Below, piece by piece: positions 23,554-30,925 of a stretch of 34,044 bases of DNA (positions are counted from its first letter, which is position 1; every line of letters starts with the position of its first letter). Source of the stretch: a virus. The notes beneath the pieces were generated by a model. It was not told where the DNA came from, ran no database searches, and saw nothing but the letters and a program-made list of their open reading frames with translations. The stretch spans positions 1-34,044 of the IMG/VR virus record IMGVR_UViG_3300035654_000010, one strand, 5' to 3'. The translations under genes were made by a program, and so were the position numbers.

Positions 23554-24357
23554 TTACGCCTCTGTACAAGCGATTTCGATTACACCTGCTGGATCGATAA
23601 TCACTGAACCCATTGATACAGTTGTGCTGATCAATGTTGAGTCTTTTTCAGGTACACGTTCAATCAATGTTTTAAGATCTTCACCTGTTGCACAACCAAC
23701 TGCTGACTTGTTGTACATTACACATGAACGAACATTTGAAGCTACTGGTAGCAAGTTTGATTGAATAACATTGAAACCCATCACTTCAGAGATCTTGCCT
23801 GTTTGGGCACCCATCAAAGTTGTGTAGTCACGTGATGTTAATTTTGGATCTTTCAACATGTCGCTGATTTGTTTTGGTGAAACGATTAGGTATAACTCAC
23901 CGTTGTATGCTTCAGCTTGTGCTAATAGTGTTTTTGCTTCTAAAAGTTTGTCAAATGTTAAGCCTGATGTAGCTGTCACTGATGGAGTACCACCAGTTAA
24001 AGTTGTGATCAAGTTCGCATCTACAGCACGGTTAATAGCATTAGCTGTAACCTTAGCGTAGTAAGCACGCATTTGAATGTTTGATTTGTTTTGGTCCATA
24101 CGATCCCAATAAATGGCAGCGTATTTGTCAACCAATGTAGCTGTCACAAATTGGTGATCAGGGTTCAATGGTGTGATGTCACCGTTACGTGTTTTTGATG
24201 TTGCAACTACGCTACCCAATACTGGGAATTGAGCTGTTGAACCTGTAATACCACGCAATAAAGTGGTTGTTCCCATTACTAGGGATTCTGATTGTTGGTA
24301 AGCGATTTTGATTTCGTCGCTAAAATGCTTGATGAAAATGTTATCTACTGCTGCCAT
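23554..24357 (-). CDS. Major capsid protein
   Basis: 267 aa, with the look of the podoviral HK97-fold capsid family: FSDEIKIAYQQSESLVMGTTTLLRG at the N-terminus (N-arm), QFPVLGSVVATSKTRNGDITPLNPDH, a central DKYAAIYWDRMDQNK, helix DKLLEAKTLLAQAE and a C-terminal strand region. Shorter than T7 gp10. Its leader is about 140 nt with (CAA)5 and AAGGAAG before the ATG, and a private promoter and terminator make it a monocistronic, probably abundant transcript. Confidence 0.85.
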   Translation of the reverse strand: MAAVDNIFIKHFSDEIKIAYQQSESLVMGTTTLLRGITGSTAQFPVLGSVVATSKTRNGDITPLNPDHQFVTATLVDKYAAIYWDRMDQNKSNIQMRAYYAKVTANAINRAVDANLITTLTGGTPSVTATSGLTFDKLLEAKTLLAQAEAYNGELYLIVSPKQISDMLKDPKLTSRDYTTLMGAQTGKISEVMGFNVIQSNLLPVASNVRSCVMYNKSAVGCATGEDLKTLIERVPEKDSTLISTTVSMGSVIIDPAGVIEIACTEA

Positions 24358-24384
24358 GATGGTTCTTCCTTAAAAATAAAGTTT

Positions 24385-24399
24385 TTGTTGTTGTTGTTG
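24385..24399 (-). repeat. (CAA)5 leader repeat of the capsid gene
   Basis: Five CAA triplets inside an A/C-rich unstructured stretch 28 nt before the capsid ATG, next to AAGGAAG. Likely a translation-enhancing leader; compare 8584-8595. Confidence 0.55.
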
Positions 24400-24497
24400 T
24401 TTTTTGCTTTACTTATCCAGAAAAACTCTGGGGTAATGGATCGTTCCATTTGGGGGGCAGAAGCCTTGTCCTTACTAAGAAATCACCGCATTGCAGT

Positions 24498-24505
24498 TAT
24501 TTATG
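24498..24505 (-). promoter_or_regulatory. CATAAATA promoter of the capsid gene
   Basis: Spacer ACTGC, predicted start A at 24492; leader of about 135 nt. It follows the HNH stop by a few bases. Confidence 0.65.
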
Positions 24506-24507
24506 CT

Positions 24508-24993
24508 TCACTGAATGTGTGTTTCCACATACCTCAACAAATCCCTTATCTCTTGCAGGGTTAAGGCACTCTTTAGTTGATTTGCTCGCCAAGAAATAAT
24601 CTGAATGTTCGATGGGATGTAGCCTTTGGTTGAGTCGACACGGTCAACAGAAATTGAGTTGGGACCTCGGCCTTCTCCTAACTCTGTTTGGAGCAACGGA
24701 ATACCAAGTACAGGACAAAATTCGGGAACATCTGGAAGGTCTTCGATGGTTAAGCTGAATTCAATGTTTCGTTTTTTAGCACTTGCTCTGAGTCGACCTA
24801 ACATGTAATTTTTTGGGTTTTCAGTTCGCCATTTATGTTCAGCCACTTTCGCTCTTGCTTGGTTTTCAGGAAGAGCGCGTCTTTGTTTCTCAACGATTCT
24901 TAAAGCCTCAGCATTTGCCTCTCTCCATTTTTTAGACCTAATCCTTGCCTGCTCATTTCTCTCAGCTTCGATTGAATTCCTTGATTTACCCAC
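24508..24993 (-). CDS. Free-standing HNH homing endonuclease
   Basis: 161 aa, GTG start with GGAG 8 nt upstream. An N-terminal basic helical region (1-60, KKWREANAEALR) is followed by the nuclease core: CPVLGIPL (93-100), NSISVDRVDSTKGYIPSN (112-129) and IISWRANQLKS (132-142), the pattern of phage HNH nucleases of the endonuclease VII-like type. It makes a double-strand break or nick and probably promotes its own spread. It interrupts the usual scaffold-capsid neighbourhood and has its own promoter and terminator context. Confidence 0.85.
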   Translation of the reverse strand: MGKSRNSIEAERNEQARIRSKKWREANAEALRIVEKQRRALPENQARAKVAEHKWRTENPKNYMLGRLRASAKKRNIEFSLTIEDLPDVPEFCPVLGIPLLQTELGEGRGPNSISVDRVDSTKGYIPSNIQIISWRANQLKSALTLQEIRDLLRYVETHIQ

Positions 24994-25011
24994 GTGTGTT
25001 CTCCATAAAAA

Positions 25012-25039
25012 AGACCAGAAACATTTCTGCGTCTGGTCT
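25012..25039 (-). terminator. Intrinsic terminator after the scaffold gene, overlapping a promoter
   Basis: Stem AGACCAGA/TCTGGTCT (25012-25019, 25032-25039), followed on the minus strand by TTTTTT. Its first arm begins in the CATAAATA box at 25039-25046. Confidence 0.85.
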
Positions 25040-25046
25040 ATTTATG
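25039..25046 (-). promoter_or_regulatory. CATAAATA promoter embedded in the terminator
   Basis: Spacer GACCA, predicted start G at 25033. An RNA started there lacks most of the 5' arm of the terminator stem and would escape it, while readthrough RNA from the scaffold gene would be terminated. Drives the HNH gene. Confidence 0.6.
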
Positions 25047-25079
25047 GCTATGAGCACACCGTGTGCTCAGAGGAACGGG

Positions 25080-25877
25080 TTACTTGCTGTTGCGCTTGTA
25101 CCAATCCTCTACAGCAGAGAATAGTTCTTTGCCTTTTGGTGAGCCTGAACCATACTCAGGATCCTTCATCATGGCGTTCTTCTCTTCTTCAGACATACGT
25201 CCACGAGGTGACGATGATCCACCAGCTGAAGGAGTTGAGTCTTCAGCCATGTCTGCACCAATGCGAGACAGGATGTCAATTAAATAAGGATTGTTACCTA
25301 CAGCTTCCATGGGAATGTCTGATGGAACATAGGCGTTAAAAGCACGTTTTGCGTTTTCAGACATCACGTCGAAACGATCACCCCAAGCTTCGGTTAAGTA
25401 AGCATGAGTTTTTTCAGGAGATGGTAAAAATCTACCCATTTCAGCTTCGTACTGTTGCATCATCCATTGGTATTGATCAGTGGTAATTCCCTTTTCAATC
25501 GCCTGAATTTTTAGATTGCCTAGTATTTCAGGGTCTACATCAAATCCTTGAGGCGTGTATTCGTATGCATCGATTGAGTCAGGAACGTTAGCAATGCCTT
25601 TTCCCTTGGCAAGCTTCTCTAGGTTCGTGTATGACTTAGCCATTAACGCAACATCGGGCAAACCATTCTTCATAAACTTAGCTGGAACCCAGCTATAGTC
25701 AGAAGCTGGTGGTGCTTCGGTGGTAGTTTCTTCTACTTCTACTTCTGCCACTGGTGCTTCTACAGACTGCTCGACTTGCTCTGCAGCTACATTTGATTCA
25801 ACTGTTTGTTCTACAGTTGGTGTTGCGGTTTGTTCTACTACTGGTGCTTCTACTACTGGTGTTGAGTTTTCCGACAT
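25080..25877 (-). CDS. Scaffolding protein (T7 gp9-like)
   Basis: 265 aa, acidic. Low-complexity N-terminus of about 60 residues made of Val/Glu/Pro/Thr repeats (VVEQT, TVEQT, VEAPVAEVEVEE), then YSWVPAKFMKNGLPDVALMAKSYTNLEKL, the conserved scaffold segment, WMMQQYEAEMGRFLPSPE, WGDRFD and a basic C-terminal hairpin ending VEDWYKRNSK. It directs capsid assembly and leaves the prohead. Ribosome site AAGGAGCCCGTT. Followed by the 25012-25039 terminator. Confidence 0.88.
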   Translation of the reverse strand: MSENSTPVVEAPVVEQTATPTVEQTVESNVAAEQVEQSVEAPVAEVEVEETTTEAPPASDYSWVPAKFMKNGLPDVALMAKSYTNLEKLAKGKGIANVPDSIDAYEYTPQGFDVDPEILGNLKIQAIEKGITTDQYQWMMQQYEAEMGRFLPSPEKTHAYLTEAWGDRFDVMSENAKRAFNAYVPSDIPMEAVGNNPYLIDILSRIGADMAEDSTPSAGGSSSPRGRMSEEEKNAMMKDPEYGSGSPKGKELFSAVEDWYKRNSK

Positions 25878-25898
25878 AACGGGCTCCTTAAAAAAATG

Positions 25899-26144
25899 TT
25901 ATCTTGTTGCTGGTTTCCAAAATGGTTCAGCAGTTACTTCAGGCGACAATAGTTCTCGCGCTTTATTTTTATTGGCTTGATACTGCTCAAGCCATTTGGC
26001 TTTGATGAATTCAGGTTCATCGCCTGTTAAGCCGTCCTCATAAGTCCAATTTGCATACTTATTTTGTTCAGCTTCTTGTGCTTCGTTTTGCTTATCCGCT
26101 GCAACTTGATCAGCTAAAGTTGCTTTTGCTTTTTTAAAAGTCAT
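25899..26144 (-). CDS. Small charged head-region protein
   Basis: 81 aa from the ATG at 26144 (MTFKKAKATL); the frame is open to a TTG at 26159, which is less likely. Overlaps the preceding gene's stop by 11 nt. Basic N-terminus, Glu/Gln-rich helix (about 12-31), then WTYEDGLTGDEPEFIKAKWLEQYQ. Between a Bbp19-like gene and the scaffold gene, so probably a minor head or assembly factor. Family not recognised. Confidence 0.6.
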   Translation of the reverse strand: MTFKKAKATLADQVAADKQNEAQEAEQNKYANWTYEDGLTGDEPEFIKAKWLEQYQANKNKARELLSPEVTAEPFWKPATR

Positions 26145-26355
26145 CTTGTATCTCTTCAATTGGTTGTGGTTGTACAGCCGTTAGGATTTGGCGGACGACA
26201 GAACGTCGTCCTTCCAAGAAAGCTGTGTGGTATGGGTCTTGTTTTGTGTACGTTTGAATGTCATAAAAACGCTTTTTGAGATCATCGAGCACTTGTTGTC
26301 CTCGATAATCTGCAAAAAAGTCTTGGTAAAATTCACGTGGAAGTAAATCTTTCAT
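26134..26355 (-). CDS. Bbp19-like small phage protein
   Basis: 73 aa. The sequence FADYRGQQVLDDLKKRFYD, then DPYHTAFLEGRRSVVRQI, is the signature of the Bbp19 family, small proteins between portal and scaffold genes in many podoviruses, with unknown role in head assembly. ATG at 26355; the leader has TGAGGAG in a loop closed by GGGTT/AACCC. Promoter at 26382-26389. Confidence 0.75.
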   Translation of the reverse strand: MKDLLPREFYQDFFADYRGQQVLDDLKKRFYDIQTYTKQDPYHTAFLEGRRSVVRQILTAVQPQPIEEIQDDF

Positions 26356-26381
26356 ACTGGGTTCTCCTCAAATAACCCATG

Positions 26382-26389
26382 TATTTATG
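26382..26389 (-). promoter_or_regulatory. CATAAATA promoter overlapping the portal stop codon
   Basis: Its TAA (26385-26387) ends the portal gene. Spacer CATGG, predicted start G at 26376. Drives the Bbp19-like, small and scaffold genes. Confidence 0.65.
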
Positions 26390-28046
26390 TGACTTGATCC
26401 ACAAGGTTAGAAGTTTGGCCTTTTGTTAGTTGTTGGCCTTGTGATTGCAATAACTGCATTTGCTGTTCTTGCTGTTGTTGAGCTGCTTGTGCGTCTGCAC
26501 GTTGCTTACGAATAGCTTCAACTTCACGATCTTCTCGCATCAATTCAACTGGTATGCCTAACATCTCTGCACGTTTTTGAACTGCCATGTCAGCGTCATA
26601 CAAGTCTAAAACTTGAGGGCCTAACACTTGAGCTGATTGAGCTAATGCTGCTTCAAATCTATCCATAGCAGCTACTTCATCGAAACGTTGTGCTCTTGCT
26701 AGTGGTGATTTGTATTCAGGTACAAACTTGAACATTGCTAATTCTTCAGGTGGTTGACCTAAGTCGCCACCACGATAAGCTAATCCGAACACGCGAGAAA
26801 TTAATGGGTTTAAAAACTCAGCTTGCAAACGACCATACGTAGGGCCTAAGATTTGACGAATGATTTGTGTTCTTGTACGAACCTCTTCAGCAGTCATAGG
26901 ACGATTTTGTTGTGATGGAGCCAACTCATCACTCATCATCATTTGTTTGATTTGTGAACGAAGTTGTAACATAACGTTTTCAGCAATACGGAAGTCACCA
27001 GCTTGGCTTAATGGCTTAATGTGATCCACGTCTTCAACGTAAGTGATAGAGCCTGGCATCACTCGGAATGTATTCGTGTTAATCATTGTGTCAATTTGTG
27101 CAACGTAGCTACCACTGATAGCCATGCTTGCGTTTGTTAACATCAATTTCTTAATTTCGTTTAATGTTTTAACGTCAGGCAATGCATCAGTAAATGGACC
27201 TACCGCGTACTCTGTATTTGGAATTACGCTCCAACGAGGAACGATTACAGGGAATTCGTGATAGCCACTTTCGTAAACCACCTTAGAACTTGACTCACAT
27301 ACGTATGTAGATTCAAAAGGCAATTGCTTATTAGTTTTACCATTAGCTTTACGACCATTTCTGAAGCGTGGACGGATAGTGTGAATGTAGTGATGTTGTT
27401 TAGGGTTATCAGGATCTTCGTCATACATGCGTTGCTGCTCGGCACTCAACCCATTCAATCCAAACTTAGCTACGGCTTCACTTAATGTGTATGCACATCT
27501 ACGGTATAGAGTATTAATCTTTTCAGATTTATCACTATCCATGACATACATAGAGTCTAAAGGCCAACACTCGAAGTGCAAACGACCTGTAGCCTCATTA
27601 CGCTCAACGTATAAACCAGCCATACCAGCAATCGTTACGTCTAAGAAGAACTCAAACGCCTGAGCATCGTAGTTAGAACTGTGGATCATGCTGTACATAG
27701 TTTCAGATGAGCTTTGTAACCACGATCTTACTGAACGTGGAATCTTTGCATCAGGCACGTCAGGAATGCTCAAAGCAAACCATTGACTTGATTTAGGTGT
27801 TAATCCACCAATTAAACTATTAGCTAACAAGCGACACGCTTCCGCACCAGTGGTGTCATAGATTTCTGATCGTTGAGTTCTAGCTAACCCAGCACTCATT
27901 ACTCCGTCGCCCATTGCCCCTGCAAAGAAGCCTTGACCTCTAATCGGAAAGCTATACTGAAATGCCTCACGCCAGTGTTGATCCAACGGTGCTCTTACTG
28001 CTTCTAGTCGTTTAAACGACTTTATTATTTTTGATCCATCAGACAT
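26385..28046 (-). CDS. Portal (head-tail connector) protein, T7 gp8-like
   Basis: 553 aa. Matches the podoviral head-to-tail connecting protein family: RLEAVRAPLDQHWREAFQYSFP at the N-terminus, TTGAEACRLLANSLIGGLTPKSSQWFAL, YVERNEATGRLHFECWPL, a central crown/stem part with PMTAEEVRTRTQ and a Gln-rich C-terminal tail (QAAQQQQEQQMQLLQ). Forms the dodecameric ring through which DNA enters and leaves. Its ATG overlaps the previous stop (TAATG). Confidence 0.95.
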   Translation of the reverse strand: MSDGSKIIKSFKRLEAVRAPLDQHWREAFQYSFPIRGQGFFAGAMGDGVMSAGLARTQRSEIYDTTGAEACRLLANSLIGGLTPKSSQWFALSIPDVPDAKIPRSVRSWLQSSSETMYSMIHSSNYDAQAFEFFLDVTIAGMAGLYVERNEATGRLHFECWPLDSMYVMDSDKSEKINTLYRRCAYTLSEAVAKFGLNGLSAEQQRMYDEDPDNPKQHHYIHTIRPRFRNGRKANGKTNKQLPFESTYVCESSSKVVYESGYHEFPVIVPRWSVIPNTEYAVGPFTDALPDVKTLNEIKKLMLTNASMAISGSYVAQIDTMINTNTFRVMPGSITYVEDVDHIKPLSQAGDFRIAENVMLQLRSQIKQMMMSDELAPSQQNRPMTAEEVRTRTQIIRQILGPTYGRLQAEFLNPLISRVFGLAYRGGDLGQPPEELAMFKFVPEYKSPLARAQRFDEVAAMDRFEAALAQSAQVLGPQVLDLYDADMAVQKRAEMLGIPVELMREDREVEAIRKQRADAQAAQQQQEQQMQLLQSQGQQLTKGQTSNLVDQVT

Positions 28047-28900
28047 TATTTGCCCTTCATAATTACATCAAGGAAAGTACCTTTTAGTTTTTGTTTTTGT
28101 AGTGTTTCCTGATCAGCCAACGTCTTTTGATCGTTAGTGATAGTGCTGGTCTTATCTTCTTGAGAAACCATGTTGTCTCTGAATTCAGACTGACGAATCA
28201 TCGTTCCCAACATCGTTTCACCTGACAGCTTCAACGAAGCAGTTTGGTTAGCTTTTTTCAACGCATCAGCTTCTTCACGTGCCTTCTGTCTAGATGCTGT
28301 ATCTTTTTCGAATTGTTCTTTTTGACGAACTAACTCAGCTGCTGAGTCAGCTTGTGCCTTTTCATACTCAGCTTTTTGCAAAGCAGCTTGTTGTGCAAAC
28401 TCTTCACGTTTAATAGCTGCTGCTTCCTGAGCTTTGGTTAACTCTTGCTTGTAGGCAACTTTCGTATCCTCTAACTGAATGCGATCAATCACCTTCATTT
28501 TGTTTGGATCGTTTTTTGGCTCTAAGTAGTTGTTACCACCTAGGCCAACACCGATCATTCCAATACCAACCTGACCAGTGTTATAAGCTGGCAAGTTACG
28601 TTCATTGGCTGCTAGGTTGTATCGTTCACCTGTCGTTGCTGACTTATAGCCAACTAGAACCTTGCTCGTTTTCTGTGGTGGTGGTCCATTGCCCATACCA
28701 AAGTTAAGCGCACTGTTGTAGTCATTTGCAGCACTACCGAAGCCACCTATGCCCATAATTCCTCCACCCCTAGTAGGCGCAGGAGCACTAGGCGTATACG
28801 TCGTATAGATTGGAATTAGGTTAGTGCCACTAATTTGCGAACCAAACGATTCAACATCTACAGGTTTTGGTTTTGGTTTATTGAGAATGTTGGTAGCCAT
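28046..28900 (-). CDS. Coiled-coil head-proximal protein, unknown
   Basis: 284 aa. A Pro-rich and Gly-rich first half (GGGIMGIGGFGSAAN at about 46-60) with YNLAANERNLPAYN, then a long Ala/Lys/Glu/Gln coiled coil (about 145-225) and a polar tail. Begins at ATG in TAAATG overlap with the previous gene and ends in TAATG with the portal gene, so the three are translationally linked. Likely a virion or assembly protein at the head vertex; no known family recognised. Confidence 0.6.
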   Translation of the reverse strand: MATNILNKPKPKPVDVESFGSQISGTNLIPIYTTYTPSAPAPTRGGGIMGIGGFGSAANDYNSALNFGMGNGPPPQKTSKVLVGYKSATTGERYNLAANERNLPAYNTGQVGIGMIGVGLGGNNYLEPKNDPNKMKVIDRIQLEDTKVAYKQELTKAQEAAAIKREEFAQQAALQKAEYEKAQADSAAELVRQKEQFEKDTASRQKAREEADALKKANQTASLKLSGETMLGTMIRQSEFRDNMVSQEDKTSTITNDQKTLADQETLQKQKLKGTFLDVIMKGK

Positions 28901-29365
28901 TTAGTAAGCCTTAGCAACATTTTGTCGTCTTGTAGTTGTAGTTTGATTAGCTACGTCAGTACTAGAATCGTTATCCAAGTAGTACATAGCTTCAGCGTAT
29001 GTTTTACGTCTAGCCAAATCAGCAGCTAGTTGTGTGCTGTTCAAATCAGATTGATTAGTTGCACGATCGCGCTCTTGCTGAGCCTTTAATTCTTCTTGAT
29101 TCTTTTCTTCCAACAATTTCTTTTCTTCAGCTGCTTTTTGAGCATTGACAGCATCTTGTTGGGTTTTAAATTGAAGATCGCCTTGTTGTTTCAATAAAGC
29201 CATTTGTTGTGCTGACTGCTCACGATCAAACGCCATTTGTGTATTCAATTTTTCTGTTTCGAAATCTTGTTGTTGCTTTAGACGTGCAAGCTCTGCATCC
29301 GCCTCAGCCTTAGCTTGAGCACTTAATTCAGCAGCTGAAGGACCGCTGTAACCACCTTTTGACAT
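28901..29365 (-). CDS. Coiled-coil protein, first gene of the structural operon
   Basis: 154 aa. Residues about 10-112 are a near-continuous Gln/Glu/Lys/Ala coiled coil (KQQQDFETEKLN, KAAEEKKLLEEK); the C-terminus has LARRKTYAEAMYYLD and a Thr-rich tail. Shares coiled-coil composition with the next protein, suggesting partners. ATG at 29365 after AGGAGTTAATT; promoter at 29392-29399. In podoviruses this slot often holds head accessory proteins. Confidence 0.6.
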   Translation of the reverse strand: MSKGGYSGPSAAELSAQAKAEADAELARLKQQQDFETEKLNTQMAFDREQSAQQMALLKQQGDLQFKTQQDAVNAQKAAEEKKLLEEKNQEELKAQQERDRATNQSDLNSTQLAADLARRKTYAEAMYYLDNDSSTDVANQTTTTRRQNVAKAY

Positions 29366-29391
29366 AATTAACTCCTATGATGTAATAGGCT

Positions 29392-29399
29392 TATTTATG
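29392..29399 (-). promoter_or_regulatory. CATAAATA promoter of the structural operon
   Basis: Spacer AGCCT, predicted start A at 29386. CTCTTACTA lies 17 nt upstream (29417-29425). Leader has CCTAT/ATAGG around the ribosome site. Confidence 0.7.
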
Positions 29400-29448
29400 T
29401 TTATGTGTGAGTGAAGTAGTAAGAGATCGTTAGTGGTGGACTATTTAG

Positions 29449-29478
29449 AACGGTTTCGTAATCTAGCAGGAACGGTTT
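29449..29478 (+). repeat. Tandem AACGGTTT boxes
   Basis: Two copies of GAACGGTTT(C/T)GT 22 bp apart, on the same face of the helix. Inverted copies (AAACCGTT) occur at 29580-29587 and 30266-30273. Likely protein-binding sites. Confidence 0.5.
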
Positions 29479-30226
29479 TGTGGAATTTTGCTGAAAATTT
29501 TTTGGGTGACTTATAAAACTTTTGCAAAACCTCTACTGGGGCATACCACTATTTACGCGGTCCTTAAACCTCGTAGGCCAAACCGTTTGAGTCCTTCTTA
29601 CTGTATCCATCCTTCAACTTCTACAGTCTCAGATCGTTTAATCAATTAGGGTAACAACCAATTTTATTTTTAATCGGATTCATAATCCGCAAGCTGTCCG
29701 CATGGTTAGTAGGTTGTAGAAGGACTGAGTACAATCGTAGTCATAAATTGTTATTAACAGTCGTAATACGATAGTTGAGTTAGCTGTTTAGACTATGTGG
29801 TTACTGTTAAGCTGACCGTAGGATGATCAAGCTCGTGAGGTAAAAATCATTAGGTGAGATGACTTTAAACAAATCTACCGCCTTGTTGATCCATACTGAA
29901 TCACCTTAGTATTCCTTCTAATCCATTAGATAGTTCTTATAGTCTCTACTTCTACTATTTCATCTATTAACTAAGTATTCCTACTTCTTCGACGACTTTA
30001 TGTAGTGATTGGGTTCCTATAAACCGTCTAGGACTGGAGATCGTCATCGTGCTGGTGTATTGGCCTAGGCTTAATTCTTCCTAGATTATTCATTTGTTAA
30101 TACTTCTCTTCTTGCTTCTCTTCCTTAATACATTACTGATGTAGATGACATAAAAGATACTTTCATTGTTACTTCTACTGATCAAGAGGGAGGTTGGATA
30201 CACAATTCCTATCGCTACGCTCAGGT

Positions 30227-30250
30227 AACTTCAGCTTCACAACTGAAGTT
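30227..30250. terminator. Hairpin before the plus-strand genes
   Basis: Stem AACTTCAG/CTGAAGTT with an 8-nt loop, followed on the plus strand by AAATTTATTT. A weak terminator or regulatory hairpin. Confidence 0.4.
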
Positions 30251-30335
30251 AAATTTATTTACCCTAAACCGTTGTCCTCATCTCACTTCATGTTGATTGT
30301 TGACTTACCGACTAACAAACAAGTGGAGTTACAAA

Positions 30336-30527
30336 ATGAAAACAGTTCCAGATTTGATTACAGATAATGACTTTAGTGATTGTCATTCAGTAAGTGAAGT
30401 ACGTAACAAGATAGATGAGTACTTCGACAAGATTGTGTTCAGCTTAGAGAAATCAGAGTGGAATTCAATGAGTGAAAGTGTGAAAGCAAACGTAGTAGTT
30501 AGTATTTTTCGTAAACTAGGTTCATAG
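30336..30527 (+). CDS. Small unknown protein
   Basis: 63 aa from the ATG at 30336 (MKTVPDL), preceded by GTGGAGTTACAAA; an upstream in-frame start at 30297 lacks a ribosome site. Acidic, helical (SVSEVRNKIDEYFDKIVFSLEK), C-terminus VKANVVVSIFRKLGS. Ten bases before the next gene, so a two-gene rightward operon opposite to its neighbours. No family recognised; possibly an early or lysogeny regulator by position. Confidence 0.55.
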   Translation: MKTVPDLITDNDFSDCHSVSEVRNKIDEYFDKIVFSLEKSEWNSMSESVKANVVVSIFRKLGS

Positions 30528-30537
30528 GAGATTCATC

Positions 30538-30858
30538 ATGGCTAGACAAACCAAACAACAGTTGATTGCTTCAATGGTAGATAAAGAACAATCTAAATTC
30601 GACAAACGTATTCAGGAATTAAAATTGAGATTAGAAGCTGAAGAGATTAAAAACAAACCTATTGATGGTGACGACGTTGATGTGATTCATTGTGAGATGG
30701 TGATTAAGGAATTGATAGCTTCAAAAGGAATCAATGGATTGAAACTAATCGACTTCTTAGCTAAAGAAATTATTGGTAAGGAAGCTCGTGTGTTGTACAG
30801 GAAACCACGTGTGATTAAAGCTAACATTCCTGTTTTCGGTAAGAAAGGATCAAAATAG
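30538..30858 (+). CDS. Small basic protein with coiled coil
   Basis: 106 aa, ATG after TAGGAGATTCATC. Coiled-coil N-terminus (about 1-40, KEQSKFDKRIQELKLRLEAEE), acidic turn DGDDVD, then a helical-strand part (ELIASKGINGLKLIDFLAKEIIGKEARVLYRKPRV) and basic tail. The middle has the feel of a small DNA-binding domain, but I see no certain helix-turn-helix. Terminated by the palindromic hairpin at 30903-30922. Confidence 0.6.
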   Translation: MARQTKQQLIASMVDKEQSKFDKRIQELKLRLEAEEIKNKPIDGDDVDVIHCEMVIKELIASKGINGLKLIDFLAKEIIGKEARVLYRKPRVIKANIPVFGKKGSK

Positions 30859-30902
30859 ACACCTACAATGCACGTATAAACGATTTAAAAGTAGATGTTA
30901 GT

Positions 30903-30922
30903 AGAGAGGCCTAGGCCTCTCT
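30903..30922. terminator. Perfect 20-bp palindromic terminator
   Basis: AGAGAGGCCTAGGCCTCTCT followed on the plus strand by T5. Ends the rightward genes and, on the minus strand, the leftward small genes whose last stop is at 30926. Confidence 0.88.
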
Positions 30923-30925
30923 TTT

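Larger units (their letters stand above)
29366..30335. other. Near-1-kb non-coding region between divergent operons
   Basis: No ORF with a ribosome site is visible on either strand. Contents: a CATAAATA promoter at the left edge; four AACGGTTT boxes in both orientations (29449-29456, 29471-29478, 29580-29587, 30266-30273); a pyrimidine-rich stretch about 29890-30140; a hairpin at 30227-30250. No tRNA. Candidate replication origin, packaging site or regulatory hub. Confidence 0.6.

Noticed and set aside
24357-24454. Short ORF in the capsid leader overlapping the capsid start
   Set aside because: No Shine-Dalgarno and low-complexity Asn/Lys composition caused by the CAA repeats.
29674-29690. 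tRNA-Met-like anticodon arm (TCGGA-TTCATAA-TCCGC)
   Set aside because: No D-arm, T-arm or acceptor stem can be found at the right distances, so it is only a chance hairpin.
29859-29909. 16-residue ORF (MTLNKSTALLIHTESP) in the non-coding region
   Set aside because: Too short and lacking a good ribosome site; nothing supports translation.
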